DNA of 64,000 bases, from positions 123,567,373 through 123,631,372 of the forward strand of contig OY987299.1 in NCBI GenBank assembly GCA_963920635.1, in the 5' to 3' direction. The first letter of the stretch is position 1. Every line of letters begins with the position of its first letter. Positions 35,873-48,009 of the stretch are shown here, piece by piece. Made by a program: the position numbers and the translations under genes. A model generated the notes under the pieces. It did no database searches. It was not told the DNA's origin and was given only the letters and a program-made list of their open reading frames with translations. This DNA is from Pseudeuparius sepicola. Its lineage: Eukaryota; Arthropoda; Insecta; Coleoptera; Anthribidae.

Positions 35873-35956
35873 GAGAGGCCTGCCCCAGTACCAAGACTTG
35901 ACTTTCTGCGTCCACCCGCCGAGGCTCGACCTCAGGCCGCCCAGGTACCCGCTCTG
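35873..35956 (-). CDS. Whirlin/dyschronic-type scaffold protein, exon upstream of the last PDZ domain
   Basis: An 84-base, 28-codon exon reading QSGYLGGLRSSLGGWTQKVK then SWYWGRPL, with donor GTAAGT and acceptor TTGTTTCCAG. The acceptor is a NAGNAG site (CAGCAG), so the first Gln may be included or skipped. The phase-0 donor fits the phase-0 start of 21360-21635, 14.2 kb downstream. No conserved domain is recognised in these residues. They would lie in the linker before the final PDZ domain. Assignment to this gene rests on strand, phase, GC-rich coding composition and position. Confidence 0.72.
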
Positions 35957-36608
35957 CTGGAAACAAGCCGCGAGCCCGTCGCCCGTGGGGTTCGGGGCCA
36001 AATCAGAAACTCACAAATGCCATTAGGACGATGGATAGAATTCGGTAATTCAACGAATTACGGAGCAGTCGCAAAGGGGGAAAAGCTCTAGGGCTCGTAG
36101 GGGTAGGGGGAGGTTCCCGGTTTTTTCGCTGTTGAAGACCACGCCTTCACCTGGACAACCCACAGTCCTGAGAAGTAGCCTAATAAAACTATCAAATTAA
36201 ATATTATGTTTTATCTCTGCCAATGACGGTTTGTCGAGATTTATTTAATGTTGCCCTCCGAGTGTCAAGAGCTCCTAGTGTATGGGCGCGCTCTTCAACA
36301 ATGAATTCACTTAGTGAACTTGATTAAGGTCCTAGTTGCCCGAAAGCTTTTCCATTTGTCATTTTAAATTAAATTATGAATTTAAGATTTTTCTTACTGT
36401 AGCAATAATTGCTGTACCTATAGTCCTATACCATTATGATAATAAAATGTTACTAACCGTTTTATTGAAATTTGATTTTGGAACCAGTTTTTAAATGCTA
36501 TCCTTGTCCAAGAAAAAAAAATTATGTATACAAATGAGGAAAAAAGTTATTATTGACGAAAAGTCACTTAAAAAATTGTGTTTGTCGAGAAAATGGGATT
36601 ACCATATA
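35957..36608. other. Intron flank, no feature
   Basis: The first 150 bases are GC-rich, continuing the exon's composition. The rest is AT-rich without recognisable content. Confidence 0.4.
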
Positions 36609-37953
36609 CAGTGTCCTCCAAAAAGTCCGCACCATAGGGGGAAATTTTTTAATTAACGTTTTATTTTGAAATTTAATTTTGGGGTTACCTTTTGCTTTAA
36701 AAACGATTAAAAATGACCTACTCAAACGTGGTTATGTGACTTTCGTTATCTGTCAAAAATGACATTTAAAAAATATATCGCCAAAAATGGGATTATTTGT
36801 TAAATTATTAAAAAGTTTTACTTGAAAAAGTTGTTTATTTTTCAATTTTTCGTAAGTGTACCAAATTTGAACGCTCTACTAAAATATTTAGTTTTTGCCA
36901 ATTTTTAATATTTGTGATATTTCTAAAAATTTTAAAAACTCGAAACTTCGTAAAAACTATTTTATATCACTAGCTTTATCACTCTATTAATTTTTTATTA
37001 CTAATTACCGATAAGAATAGGTATTTTTCAAAAGAAAATGATATTTACGCTTTAAAATTCTGTTATGTTTGTTGCAAAGTTGATGTACCGTCTAGCATTT
37101 GGGGTATAAATTAAAATATCATCAAACTATTTTACGTATCTAAGCAAAATTCTTGACTTTTACGGGACAAATAATTATTACCTTTAAGTTTAATTTCACA
37201 TTAATCGATATTGGAGACAATGGAAGCAATTGTTTTTATTTGACAGTTGTTTTATTTGACAGTTATCAAACTGTCAAAGAAAAACAATTGCTTCTATTCT
37301 CTCCATGGCCTACTCATCAATATCGATTAATGTGAAATTAAACTTAAAGGTAATCATTATTTGTTCCAGAAAAGTCAAGAATTTTGCTTAGATACGTAAA
37401 ATGGTTTGATGATATTTTAATTTATTATTATTTTGGCATCAATTTAGAACTGGGAAACGTAATGTAACTAAATTTATACCCCAAATGCTAGACGGTACAT
37501 CAACTTTGCATCAAACATAACAGAATTTTAAAGCGTAAATATCATTTTCTTTTGAAAAATACCTATTCTTATCGGTAATTAGTAATAAAAAAATTAATAG
37601 AATATTAAAGCTAGTGATATAAAATAGTTTTTACAAAGTTTTGAGTTTTTAAAATTTTCAGAAATTTCAAGAACTTTAAAAATTGGCAAAAAAGTAAATA
37701 TAATAGTAGAGCGTTCAAATTTGGTACACTTACCTAAAATTGAAAAAGAAACAACTTTTTCAAGTAACACTTTTTGATATTTTAACAAATATACCCATTT
37801 TTGGCGATATATTTTTTAGATGTCATTTTTGGCAGATAACGAAAGTCACATGACCACGTTTGAGTGGGTCATTTTTCATCTTTTTTAAAGCAAAAGGTAA
37901 CCCCAAAATTAAATTTCAAAACACCTATGGTGCGAACTTTTTGGAGGACACTG
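36609..37953. mobile_element. Large near-perfect palindromic MITE, CAGTGTCCTCC ends
   Basis: CAGTGTCCTCCAAAAAGTCC is mirrored at the right end, and the two arms of about 650 bases pair almost base for base to a centre near 37245-37265. TA precedes the left end. There is no coding capacity. The near identity of the arms suggests recent origin or ongoing correction between them. A transcript would form a long double-stranded RNA. Confidence 0.85.
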
Positions 37954-40169
37954 AATAAAAAAATCGCTAATGTTTTTCGGGAAAATCCAGTATATAAAAA
38001 AATGTAACCGACCCCAAATTTGCATTTTGAAAATTGTAGGAAAGGTAAAAGAAGCTGTTTTTGAAGGTCTTTCAATAAAAAAAGTTCCGGTGGTTATCTC
38101 CAAAAATAAAGATTTTATGGATTTGTATATGTTTAAAAGTACATATTACAATAAAAAAATTGTATTGTCCAGATTTAGATACTTTTTCTTATTTATTGTA
38201 TGTGCTAGAGTTTCATGACAAATTTAATTTTGCGGCCAATACTCCATTTTGAAATGCGAAAATCAAAATTATTTTTTAATTTTTCCTTTGGTTATAAAAG
38301 AAAAAATATATAGCTAAATAGTACTTGCCTATGGCATTAATGTTTGGTTGAATTGCTATGTCATTTTAGTCAATTCTGGCCAAATATAAATATAAAATTT
38401 AATTTTTTTAAATTTTATTTTGTATATTAAAAAACCAATAAACTATAAACCAAATTTTCCATGAAGCTCCAACAGATACAAAAAAAATGTGAAAGGGCAG
38501 TTTTTACTTAGAAAAGTTATCCAATAGAATTCCGAAATGGTTGAGGAAGGGGAGTATTTTTTTGATAAAACAAATTTGTAGTACTATACCCATATCTCCG
38601 CTACTGGCTACTTGAAGAACTTGTATTATCACATTTTATGACATTTAACACTTAATCAATGTATGTTTTGTACCAAATTTCGATTGAATATATTTAACGA
38701 TTGGACAAATTTAATAGAAAATAAAACGTGATCATTTTTAGGGAATTAAACACTATCTGTGGAAAAATAAAGTTAAAGGACAAAATAGACCTATTTTCGA
38801 TTTTCTGCGACCACTTTTATATAATTTCATTTTTATTCTTGGGCAGGTAAAACTGACGCCAGGGTCAAATTTCAATTATAGATCTACCGATAATAAATTT
38901 CCGCATATTGATTTTTGAATTGGCTTCGTCAATATTTTTGTTATCGTTCTTTGCAGAAAGCATTGTTCAAGAAAAAACAGATATCCTCGTTGTGGAATAA
39001 AATTAATTCCCTTCTATTAAGTTCTTGATTTTGAGTCTTTATGATTCTATTTGTCTTATAATTATGAGACAACAAAGTTGAGATTCAGTAAACTGCCTTT
39101 TGCTTGGAGGTTACTGCTCTTATCACCTGTTGGTATCTCCACATCGAAATGATTATTTTCATTTTAATAGAAGCAAAATGTGAAGATATGATAATGTTCA
39201 CGTGTTCGTTTCATCATAGACTTGTTAAAGCCTTCGAGTGAGACAATCTGTATGTATACGTATAAAGAAAACAATTATTATCCTGGACACAGAAAATCTA
39301 CTCTGAAGGTACATCTTCTGCGGAGAAATTGACGTAGACCCACAATTTTCCACTACGCCAGGCAATTTGCTAAGCGACTCATAAAATATCACCGCCCATT
39401 AATTTGCTATCCTCACAATTATGGTCAACTATCTTAATTGCTTTCCGCAAAACGCGAAACCGAACCGCTTACGTACATAGAACACACCGATATCGATGGT
39501 AATTTCATGACTCATTTTTACCGCAGGTACCCAGGTGCGAATGGTACCTTGACGATACTCCGCCGTTTCTGCTAGCCTGGTAAGCGATGGAACCCAATGG
39601 TTCAAAAGTGGTACCCACGAGAACCACAACGCCCGCGGGTGGGCGACCATGGGACATGGTTTTTATTTATGGGCATGGGAAGAAGAAGAGAGGTTAAGAA
39701 GAAGAACGTTAACATGGTTGGGTCTACTCGTAAAGATTGCAATAAAACCGTTTCAGAATTAGGTTTAACAGCGTGTTAAGCAATAATAAAAAATAAAAAT
39801 TTAACGAATATTTTACATTTGAATATTAACCTAGAAAATAATACCCACATAGTTTATAGTTTATTCATGCATTTTTGGTGTTGTTTGGATAAAATAACAT
39901 GTTAATAATGTTATAATATTTAAAGAGTGATTTATTTTCAAAAAAATGCTGACCTTACGTTTAGAACATATTCAAAAAAATGTTTAAGCTTCAATTGCGT
40001 TTACTTTTAAATAAAGTGTATCTGGGTTTTCATGTTAACACCTCTGAAAATGTTAGTATAAGCTGCTGGAATTGCACGGGGCAATTTTTTTATAGATACG
40101 TCCCCGAAAGGTCATCTGCTATTTTTTAAAGGTTGTGCGTTTGTTGAAAACCATATTAGGCATTTTTTT
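37954..40169. other. Sequence with one dispersed repeat, no gene
   Basis: 37960-38150 shares about 150 bases with 40890-41110 (AATTTGCATTTTGAAAAT, CCAAAAATAAAG, GGATTTGTAT in order). A GGTACC-rich patch lies at 39480-39740. No gene can be supported. Confidence 0.45.
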
Positions 40170-40895
40170 TATTTAAAATCAGCTTTAATTAGGACACACC
40201 AAGACGCCCACATACCAAATTTGAACAAGAAACAACAAGTTGTCAAAGTTGAGCAAAATAGGAATTTTAAAGGCAGCTGGCGAGTCAAGTGTGCTATGGA
40301 ATTACTTGGAAACATTTGAATGATCAACAAGACCACTCGCAGTGTTGGTCTGCAAAGATTCAAGAGAAAAATATACAGGGTATTTCTTTTGAGCCATCTC
40401 GAAATGCTGAATTTTTATGAAACTTTATATACTGGTCAAGACTGTCAAGAGTGCACTGGAATTATCGAAAAAAGAAACACTCAAAAGTATTTTTTTCCAA
40501 AATGACAACCAACAAATAAAAAACAATTTAAATGATTGGACATTTACCTTAACTCATATTAGACTTACTAACTGACAGGCTTCTGTATTTTTTAGACTTA
40601 GGTTTATAGTGTCTCTGAGGCGGTTTTGATACAATATCTAATCTATTCTTTACCCTAAAAATACAGTAATTTTAGATGACATTGAGAAAGACACACTGTA
40701 TAGTTTCTATTGGATCTTTGCACATCAGCACTTTGAGTGGTCCTGTTGACCATTCAAACATTTTGAGGGGATCCCTATTTTGCTCAACTTTGGCACTCTG
40801 TAGAATAGAACTCCCTGTATATTTTTTTGTTCAAATTTGGTATATGGGGGTTTTGTGGTGTCTTGATTAACGCTGTGGGGTAGATTTTAAATAAA
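40170..40895. repeat. Foldback element containing a dispersed repeat
   Basis: The left arm 40170-40257 (CATACCAAATTTGAACAAGA, GTTGAGCAAAATAGG) is inverted at 40770-40895. Between them lies the dispersed repeat 40562-40712, shared with 17455-17600. The ends are not sharply defined. Confidence 0.5.
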
Positions 40896-43504
40896 AAAAC
40901 CGCTATATTATTTGCGTGAAAATCGGGGTATAAAAAAATTGTAGCCGGCCCCGAATTTGCATTTTGAAAATGGTATGACCATTGAATAAGGTATTCCTTA
41001 ATCAATGGTATGACACTAGAGGCTGTTTTTAAAGGCCTTTCAAACAAAAAAAGTTTAGGCGGTTATTTCCAAAAATAAAGTTTTTACGGATTTGTATAAT
41101 AATATGTTTAAAATTAGACACCATCTATAATGCAACCTCTATATGTCACACTATATGTAATTTGAGGTGGAATTTTATCCGGTTTTTAAAAAAAATGCAC
41201 CTCTTGCGCATATTTTTACAAAAAGCTAGCCAAATCTTATGTATCGCTTGCAAGATCAATGAACATATCTAAATTGTCTGGTAATTTTATATTTGAGAAG
41301 AAGAAGAAACACATTTACTACTCCAATTAATTTGGCTGTTTTTTTTTGTCCGAATGGGTATGAGCAATATATTGGGCTGCATTTGGTTTTTTGGATAGAA
41401 CCAAAAATAAACACTTAAAAAGACCCTTAATGTAAATATTGCACGTTCTAAAAGTATTTTACGGAAATTTTCATTTTTATCGCCACACTGGCCACATAAC
41501 AGAACAGAATCCTATTCTATATGGTGAGGTAAACACCGAAGACTGGGTTACTATGACAACCGCACTGTAAACAAGGTCATACGTAGGTTGCTAACAGGTC
41601 TTCTCTGTGCATTTACGGTCAAATGGGACATCGAACAAGCTAAGGACATTAGTTAATCGGTTGAAGATCGAGGAATTTTAGACATAACAAGCTGCATGTG
41701 CTTACATTTCTACTGGAATAGGAGCACTGAAGAATGGTATACTGAAGAAATCTGGCGTGCAAATACATTTCGAAGAACACACCTGTACGCTATCTGTTGC
41801 CCGTTCTGCCCACCTGTTACAAATTTCTTCAGAGCGACTCCATTATGAAATCAGATACCATAGAAACCGTTACACGAATGCAGAATATATTCGTACTGTT
41901 TCTTCGTTTTTGGATTGCTTTATGGTACCTTGTCATGAATTGCTTCAGCAAACAATCATTACACATTGAAGATATCGAGATTTCATGGGAATTTCCAGGG
42001 AAATGAAAACTGCGTATCTATGGTTCTTGATATTTATTATTTGTTGTCAAGAAGAGTAATATATTATAACAGGTAGATTATCTAGTATCGTACAGGTATT
42101 ATTTTTCAATAAGTTTAGCAAAACAATTTCATATTTTTAAAACTAACCATACCTAACGATACATCTACGAAAGGTTTTTTTGTGGTTTTATTGATTATGT
42201 TGACTAACGAATTAAATGATCAAATTCGAAAAGGTTTCTTTCTTGCAAGGGTTCCTTCGTTTCTTGCTTCTTCAAAAGTGAGCACCAGTTACGTAACCAA
42301 ATGCTCCCACTATGTCCTTATGGGCACCTGGTAACTTGAGGTATTCTGAGAGACCACTACGGTTCTCTTCCGAAGAGAAGAAGAACAAGAGAAGAAGCGA
42401 CGAAGGAGAGTTGAAGGAATCGAAGATGAGAGCGATCTCTAGCGTGTTATGGATACAAAGCCAAAGCTTGTGGTCAGTCGGTCGGTCTTCGAATTGAAAA
42501 TCAGGATATTAAATTTTGGGGGTAGTATGTTTCTTCGGAGTTACAATAGATAGGTAGCGGAAGTAGTGGTATCTAATGATTTTTATCTTGCACTAGTATG
42601 GTAACATCGCACTTGATGACATATAAAGTGGGTTCCATGAAGAAATCAATCCTATATTTAACACGTTTCTTCATTCTTACAGTTTTCATGCCGTGTGTAA
42701 CGACCAAAGTATGCCTTTCGGTCTTTTTGGTAAACAAAATAACGACCTTTTTTTATGTTGTTGTTGGGTATCTGGGTATATGTTTCAATTGTGGCGCTAC
42801 CACTCTGTGACTGTCGCTTTGTTGGCTACCTCCTTATTTTTTACTGCATCATTTTTATAAATTGTATCGACGTAGAAAAAATCTTGTATGCAACTCAAAA
42901 AAGGATTGCAAAAAATATCACGAAAAAATAAATTTGATATTCCAAATCGTGTAATATGAACTTGTTTCAGCATTTCACATCTGAAATGTGAAATGCAGTC
43001 ATTTATCCACCTAATACGGAATGAAATCGCGGGTATATACGCAGTGTATGGTCACGCATGGTACCCTTCAAGCAAACAGACGTTAAAAAAAGATAATAAC
43101 TTTTTGAAGGACTCAAAGATATCTTCAGGGTTATGTTGCCCTGGTACAGAATGGTACTTCGAGGACCATGATGGCTCCGCCTGCCGAAGAACTGGGCCGC
43201 AGGTGGTAACGGAATACCGTCAAAGCCCATATGCGAAGAAGAAGAATAAACCGCGCGGAGAGCTGACTGCGAAGAAGATAAAGCGAAATGGTGCTCAATA
43301 TTTCTTGACATTATGTAGGTAACGTACCTAAATTAAATACCTGATTATGTTTTTGATATTTTAATTGGAAAGCAAAACGTTTCATAAAGAATGAATTCTT
43401 CGAAAATAAAGAAGGGAGGCGCCTACATTTGTGAAATAAAAATTATCCTGTTCTTGTTCAGTGAGTCGAGGCAGTTACCATGACTTTAAGATTAAAACCA
43501 TAGA
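40896..43504. other. Sequence without recognised gene, partly GGTACC/GAAGAA-rich
   Basis: The dispersed repeat continuing from 40890-41110 is followed by unremarkable sequence. Purine-rich GAAGAAG runs at about 42370-42400 and 43230-43290 lie next to GGTAAC/GGTACC motifs. The open frames here (for example 42993-43322) have no recognisable similarity. Confidence 0.4.
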
Positions 43505-43735
43505 CTGATTAATCCCCTGCTGCGGTACCCGAGCCACGGTACCTCGGAGGCGGTGTCATGGTATTCCGGCGGGTACCGCACGCGTCGCTCCTCTATGGTG
43601 GTACCCGCGTCGACAGCGGGTACTCATGGTACCCAGTCACCAGGCGAGCAGCGACGTGAAGTGCTGTCTTCTTTTCTTCGACTGGACAGAGGTGCCCAGA
43701 TTGCCATGGTGAGAGGTACCTGCGTGGTACCTGGT
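43505..43735 (+). repeat. GGTACC-rich island, direct copy of 45370-45590
   Basis: GC-rich patch with seven GGTACC sites by eye. It shares in order GGAGGCGGTG, TTCCGGCGGGTACC, TATGGTGGTA and CATGGTACCCAG plus ACCAGGCG with 45370-45590. The two copies are separated by the hAT element at 44065-45100. The function and class are unknown. Confidence 0.65.
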
Positions 43736-44064
43736 GCAAAGTTGTTTTCTTTTTTTTTCTTTTTTCAGCTATTAAGTACTCCTTTTGCTCTCAGAAAATG
43801 GTGTTGAATAATATGTTGAAATGAGGCTGAAACCCAAGATTTTTCTAGAAACCTGGAGAAATAAAGCTAACTTCAGAAACAACTTTCCTTTTGTGATGAC
43901 AGTTTAACCTTCAAATTATTGACTTAGAAATGTGTACTTATTTATGGCCGGATGATACCAGTACCAAACAAAAAATGTAATATTTTGAAATAAAACTAAT
44001 ATGTATATATCTATTGAAATACTGTAGGCAAATGATGATTATATTATATTCTGTAGGTTAGTAC

Positions 44065-45100
44065 CAGGGACTCTTTAAAATAAGGGGACCCAGCATTTCA
44101 TAGTCTATCACATAGGAAAAGTGAAGCCTCGAGGGGAAGTTTGTTTTCTGTCGACTCCAAGACGACCACAAGGGGGCTGGTACAAGGTTATATGTTATAT
44201 GTCAGTGTCCAATTGCCATCAGGTTTTATGTGATAGATAGTGCCATAGATTTTAAAGGAGGCAAAATATTTCCCATCATAATTCACAATTTTTAATTTTT
44301 CTAACTTCCAGATACTCAAATGTGTCAATTAAAGGTAATGCAGCCGCCTGTAGTAGTCCCATAATAAATGCAACCAGATTTTTCCTGTACCACCTTTAGT
44401 AATCCTACAATTCCCATTACGTGGGCATTACGTATAAGTAAGTTAGTAAGTAGTTCAAAACAAAAATCGTATTTCGTAAATTTCAAATTATCAAAGTAGG
44501 TAGCTTCAGTCAGGTCTTTTTTTAAAGAGTTTTTATCTACAACAAGTTTATTTTAAGTTTGTGAGGTACCTTGGGAGAGAAATAAAATTACAAAAATTTT
44601 ATAATGAACACCGAGAAAAACTACATGATTAGAACTATACTAGACCTAATCTTATTAGTCCATCCCGAAATCTGTGAAAGTTCTTTGGGTAGACAATCAA
44701 CAAGGGAAGAAAGTTCAAGTATACATATTACAAATGGATTGAGGAACCTGGTAATAAGGTCCAATAGCGACAAATTCTTAAATAAGCAAATTCGGCACTG
44801 ACTTACCATACTTATTACTTAAATTCGTGGAAATAATTGCTGGAAATCAATTTCAACTATAAAATAAATTTGTTAGATTTGACAGTTGCCATATTCTGCA
44901 CTTGTAGACACAACATTGTCAAGTCTAATTTTTCGAAATCATGGAAACTGATTTTTACTAACAATCAAAGTACCTGTTATATTCATAGATTCTCCAATAA
45001 AATGGCATACTTGGCATCACTGATACCATTAGAATGAGGAAAGAAACGGCCTCACTTTGGAAAGTATAATGCCGGGTCCCCTTACTTTAAAGAGTCCCTG
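44065..45100. mobile_element. hAT non-autonomous element with 8-base target duplication
   Basis: The ends CAGGGACTCTTTAAAATAAG and the complement of CAGGGACTCTTTAAAGTAAG are flanked by identical GTTAGTAC at 44057-44064 and 45101-45108. The inverted repeats are about 35 bases. The 8-base duplication and CAGGG end fit hAT. The interior open frames are not recognised as transposase. Confidence 0.88.
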
Positions 45101-45369
45101 GTTAGTACCAATGGTACCTACCCTCTAGGCCCTTGTAATAAAGGGATGATCACTCAAAGTAGGTCTATTTCATCAGGTAACCATAATTCAGGCAGGCAAT
45201 GCCATTAACAAACTGCATGAACTACATAATTAAAATGATAAAATTAAAATAGTACAAATTACAATAATTACTTGAATCTTTTCAAAAGCAACATCAACAT
45301 CACAATCTAATATCCTCGTTCGATCAACAATTCCTTCGCGTACACACTCCTCGTTCATTCACGACGATG

Positions 45370-45590
45370 GTAACGGCATAGTGGTGGTACCGCGGGCGGC
45401 GGCGGTCCCATGGTGTTCCGGCGGGTACCATACGAGGCACCTGTATGGTGGTATCCGCCTTTATGGTACCCAGACACCAGGCGTACATAAACGCAGGAAG
45501 GTGTTCGCTCACCTGAACAGGTAGATCGACAGGTAGCGCGTGACGTGGTCAGCGAGGTGCGACCGCACAGGCCGGTACCCCGGAAATGAA
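45370..45590 (+). repeat. GGTACC-rich island, second copy
   Basis: Four GGTACC sites within about 190 bases in a GC-rich setting, homologous to 43505-43735 as described there. The reading frames differ between the copies, which argues against a conserved protein. Confidence 0.65.
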
Positions 45591-45811
45591 GCAAAAATGG
45601 TTTGTTGTTCATTTGAGTCACAGTGAAGATTGTCCATATTTCGATAACACATTATTTTTTTATATTAGTTTGTCACTTCTGAATTAATAACTTACCCACT
45701 GCGAAGCAAAAAGCATGCTTGACTCTCTGTTGATTGTCCATGTAATCAGCGTCATACCATTGTACTTTATTTAGCTGCCTCCAGTTTTAACTCGCATTTG
45801 GTTCAATAATA

Positions 45812-46250
45812 CTCGTATACCTTTTCAAAATGTCTTCTAATTTTGTAGTGTATCAAGTGTTCTTTGCATGAAATTAATAATTATTATTATGACCACGTTC
45901 TTAATACACATTTTAGTATAGACTCGTAATGCTTCTCCTGTTGAGATGAGCACAATAAGTTTCTCTATAACTTTTTTGATTCCATATTGATCAGTAGTAC
46001 TCGTATTGCCTTCTCAAAATGTCTTCTAATTTTGTAGTGTATCAAGTGTTCTTTGCATGAAATTAATAATTATTATTATGACCACGTTCTTAATATAGAT
46101 TTTAGTATAGATGATGCTTCTCCTGTTGAGATGAGCACAATAAGTTTCTCTTTAACTTTTTTGATTCCATATTGATCTGAATGATTTTGCACAATAAGTT
46201 TCTCTATTATTTTTTTGACTACATATTGATCTTAATGACTTTGATGAAAT
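45812..46250 (+). repeat. Tandem repeat, unit about 186 bases
   Basis: Two nearly identical units (about 45812-45997 and 45998-46180) contain AAAATGTCTTCTAATTTTGT, CAAGTGTTCTTTGCATG and GTTGAGATGAGCACAATAAG. A third, partial unit covers only the CACAATAAGTTTCTCTAT portion near 46190-46235. Non-coding satellite-like array. Confidence 0.8.
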
Positions 46251-46422
46251 TTTCGTTCCATATAGTCTTGAAATTCACATTACAACCTTGTTTTCTTCCG
46301 ACAATGTTAAGAAATTTTGAAAAACGTTGTTTTATCTAAGGTAAATTTCACACACTATCAGTGGCGTAACACGGGCCCAGAGCTGCTAAGGGCACACCGC
46401 CACCACAGGTAAGAAGAACCAT

Positions 46423-47810
46423 ATGGTTTGAACACGACGGAGCTCCACCACACAAAGCCAACATTGTAAAAGAATTTATAAATGATGAGTTTGGAAACAA
46501 ATGGATTGGAATAAATGGTCCCATAAAATGGCCAGGAAAGTCGCCAGATTCAACACCATTCGATTTCCATTTATGGGGATTTCTGAAAAACATTGTTTAC
46601 AAAACTCCATCTCGGAATATTGATCATTTAATAGAAAAAAATATAAGATGCCTGTCGGCAAATAACACCAGATGTATTAAGAAAGGTCACTAAGACAGAA
46701 GTAGACGCCGTATAGACTTATGTTTAGAGTTGTGCCGTTTGAAAATTTCATTTGAAATTTTCACATTTGAAACTTTCAAAAGTGAAATATTTAGCTTATC
46801 CCATGAAGTGAAATTTCAGTGAAATTTTCGAAAGTTTCAAGGGAAAGTTTCACTTCATAAATTTCGCGAAACTTTCTCAGAAATTTCCTTAAAAACGGGA
46901 AACTTTCTCATATATTTCATTAAAGTTTCGCGAAAACATATGCGGCAGGCGACCATCTCTTCATTTAATTTGGATGCGCCCGCGCCGGCTGTTAAACGGG
47001 AAGTGATATAACAAAATAAACATATAATTTTTGTTCCACTAATGATTTATAACAAAAACCGCTGTAATCCGTCATTTTGATTTTATAAAAAAAATAGTTT
47101 TTAGGTCAAAACTACACAAGCTTAGTTTTGGAACCATCAACTTAGCCTAAAAATTGCTGAGATAATCGAGCGTACGTAACGTCCTTGTTTATGGATACTC
47201 TAGTTAGCCAATGTCTGACACTGACATATGGACATGACAGAAATATAGTAGATACAGGGGACAGATTTTGCAAAAAATAAAGTTGGCCAACTGTTTTTTT
47301 GGTAGATTTTAATAGTAGAAATTTGTAGAGAATGACTGGGCCACTTTAATTTTTGGCGCCATCTGTTGCTTGCATCCAATATTGCTCTCGTATCCTTATG
47401 ACTCTGTCACACATTGGCTAACTAGGGATTCCATAAACAAGGGTAACGTCTTATCTCTATCTGGGAAACCCTATACCTATGCCACTTCATACACATACAT
47501 AATTTTTGGGCTTGGGTGGGGACTGTTTATAGGAAATGATTGCGAAATTTTTACGTGAAACTTTCTTTAAATTTCATAAATTTCAACATCACATTGAAAG
47601 TTTCGAATATTTCAAAGTTTCGCGAAAATTTCTATAGGAAATTACTGCGAAATTTTCACGTGAAAATTTCTTTAAATTTCGAAAGTTTCGCGAAAATTTC
47701 AAAGTGAAATTTCACTTTCCCTGGAAAAGTGAAATTTTCCCATCCCTACTTATGTTTATTAAAGAAGGTAGTCACATTGAAAATTATTTATGTGTAAGAA
47801 CCTACCTAGC
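46423..47810 (+). pseudogene. Mariner-type transposase C-terminal half, frameshifted and split by a MITE
   Basis: From about 46423 the frame reads WFEHDGAPPHKANIVKEFIN, then NKWIGINGPIKWPGKSPD and TPFDFHLWGFLKNIVYKTPS, keeping the HDGAPPH and SPD.TP.DF.LWG motifs of insect mariner-type transposases. It shifts frame near 46645 (RQITPDVLRKVTKTEVD continues in another frame) and again near 46705. At 46717-46724 it is interrupted by the hAT-like MITE 46725-47748. Beyond that element the C-terminus resumes as LMFIKEGSHIENYL. The N-terminal half is absent. Confidence 0.82.
46725..47748. mobile_element. hAT-like MITE with arrays of GAAATTTC/GAAAGTTTC motifs
   Basis: It is flanked by identical CTTATGTT at 46717-46724 and 47749-47756. 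The ends are imperfect inverts (TAGAGTTGTG and the complement of TAGGGATGGGAAAATTTC). Both 200-base ends are packed with GAAATTTC, GAAAGTTTC and TTTCGCGAAA repeats. An internal inverted pair (about 47173-47215 with 47399-47449) suggests a further foldback insertion. It interrupts a mariner transposase relic. Confidence 0.75.
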
Positions 47811-48009
47811 ATTTATTTTTATATTGTTCGTTTTTTTTTCGTTAAAATTGTTAGGTTTTTAAACATAATACATAATAAGTGTTTATCATAAAAGTTTTTC
47901 TTAAAAAGGTGTTCATACAGTTATATTTTTATAAGTATCTAATAATAAAATTTTAAATTCTTTTTCCATAATACATCTGTCCGAACATGTGGCAATTGTT
48001 TCTGTCAAA
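47811..48009. other. Spacer without feature
   Basis: AT-rich, no recognisable content. Confidence 0.4.

Noticed and set aside
35700..36026. Plus-strand open frame of 108 codons
   Set aside because: Shadow of the GC-rich exon at 35873-35956 on the opposite strand.
42993..43322. Open frame of 109 codons on the plus strand
   Set aside because: No recognisable similarity and it overlaps a GGTACC/GAAGAA-rich repeat patch, so probably chance.
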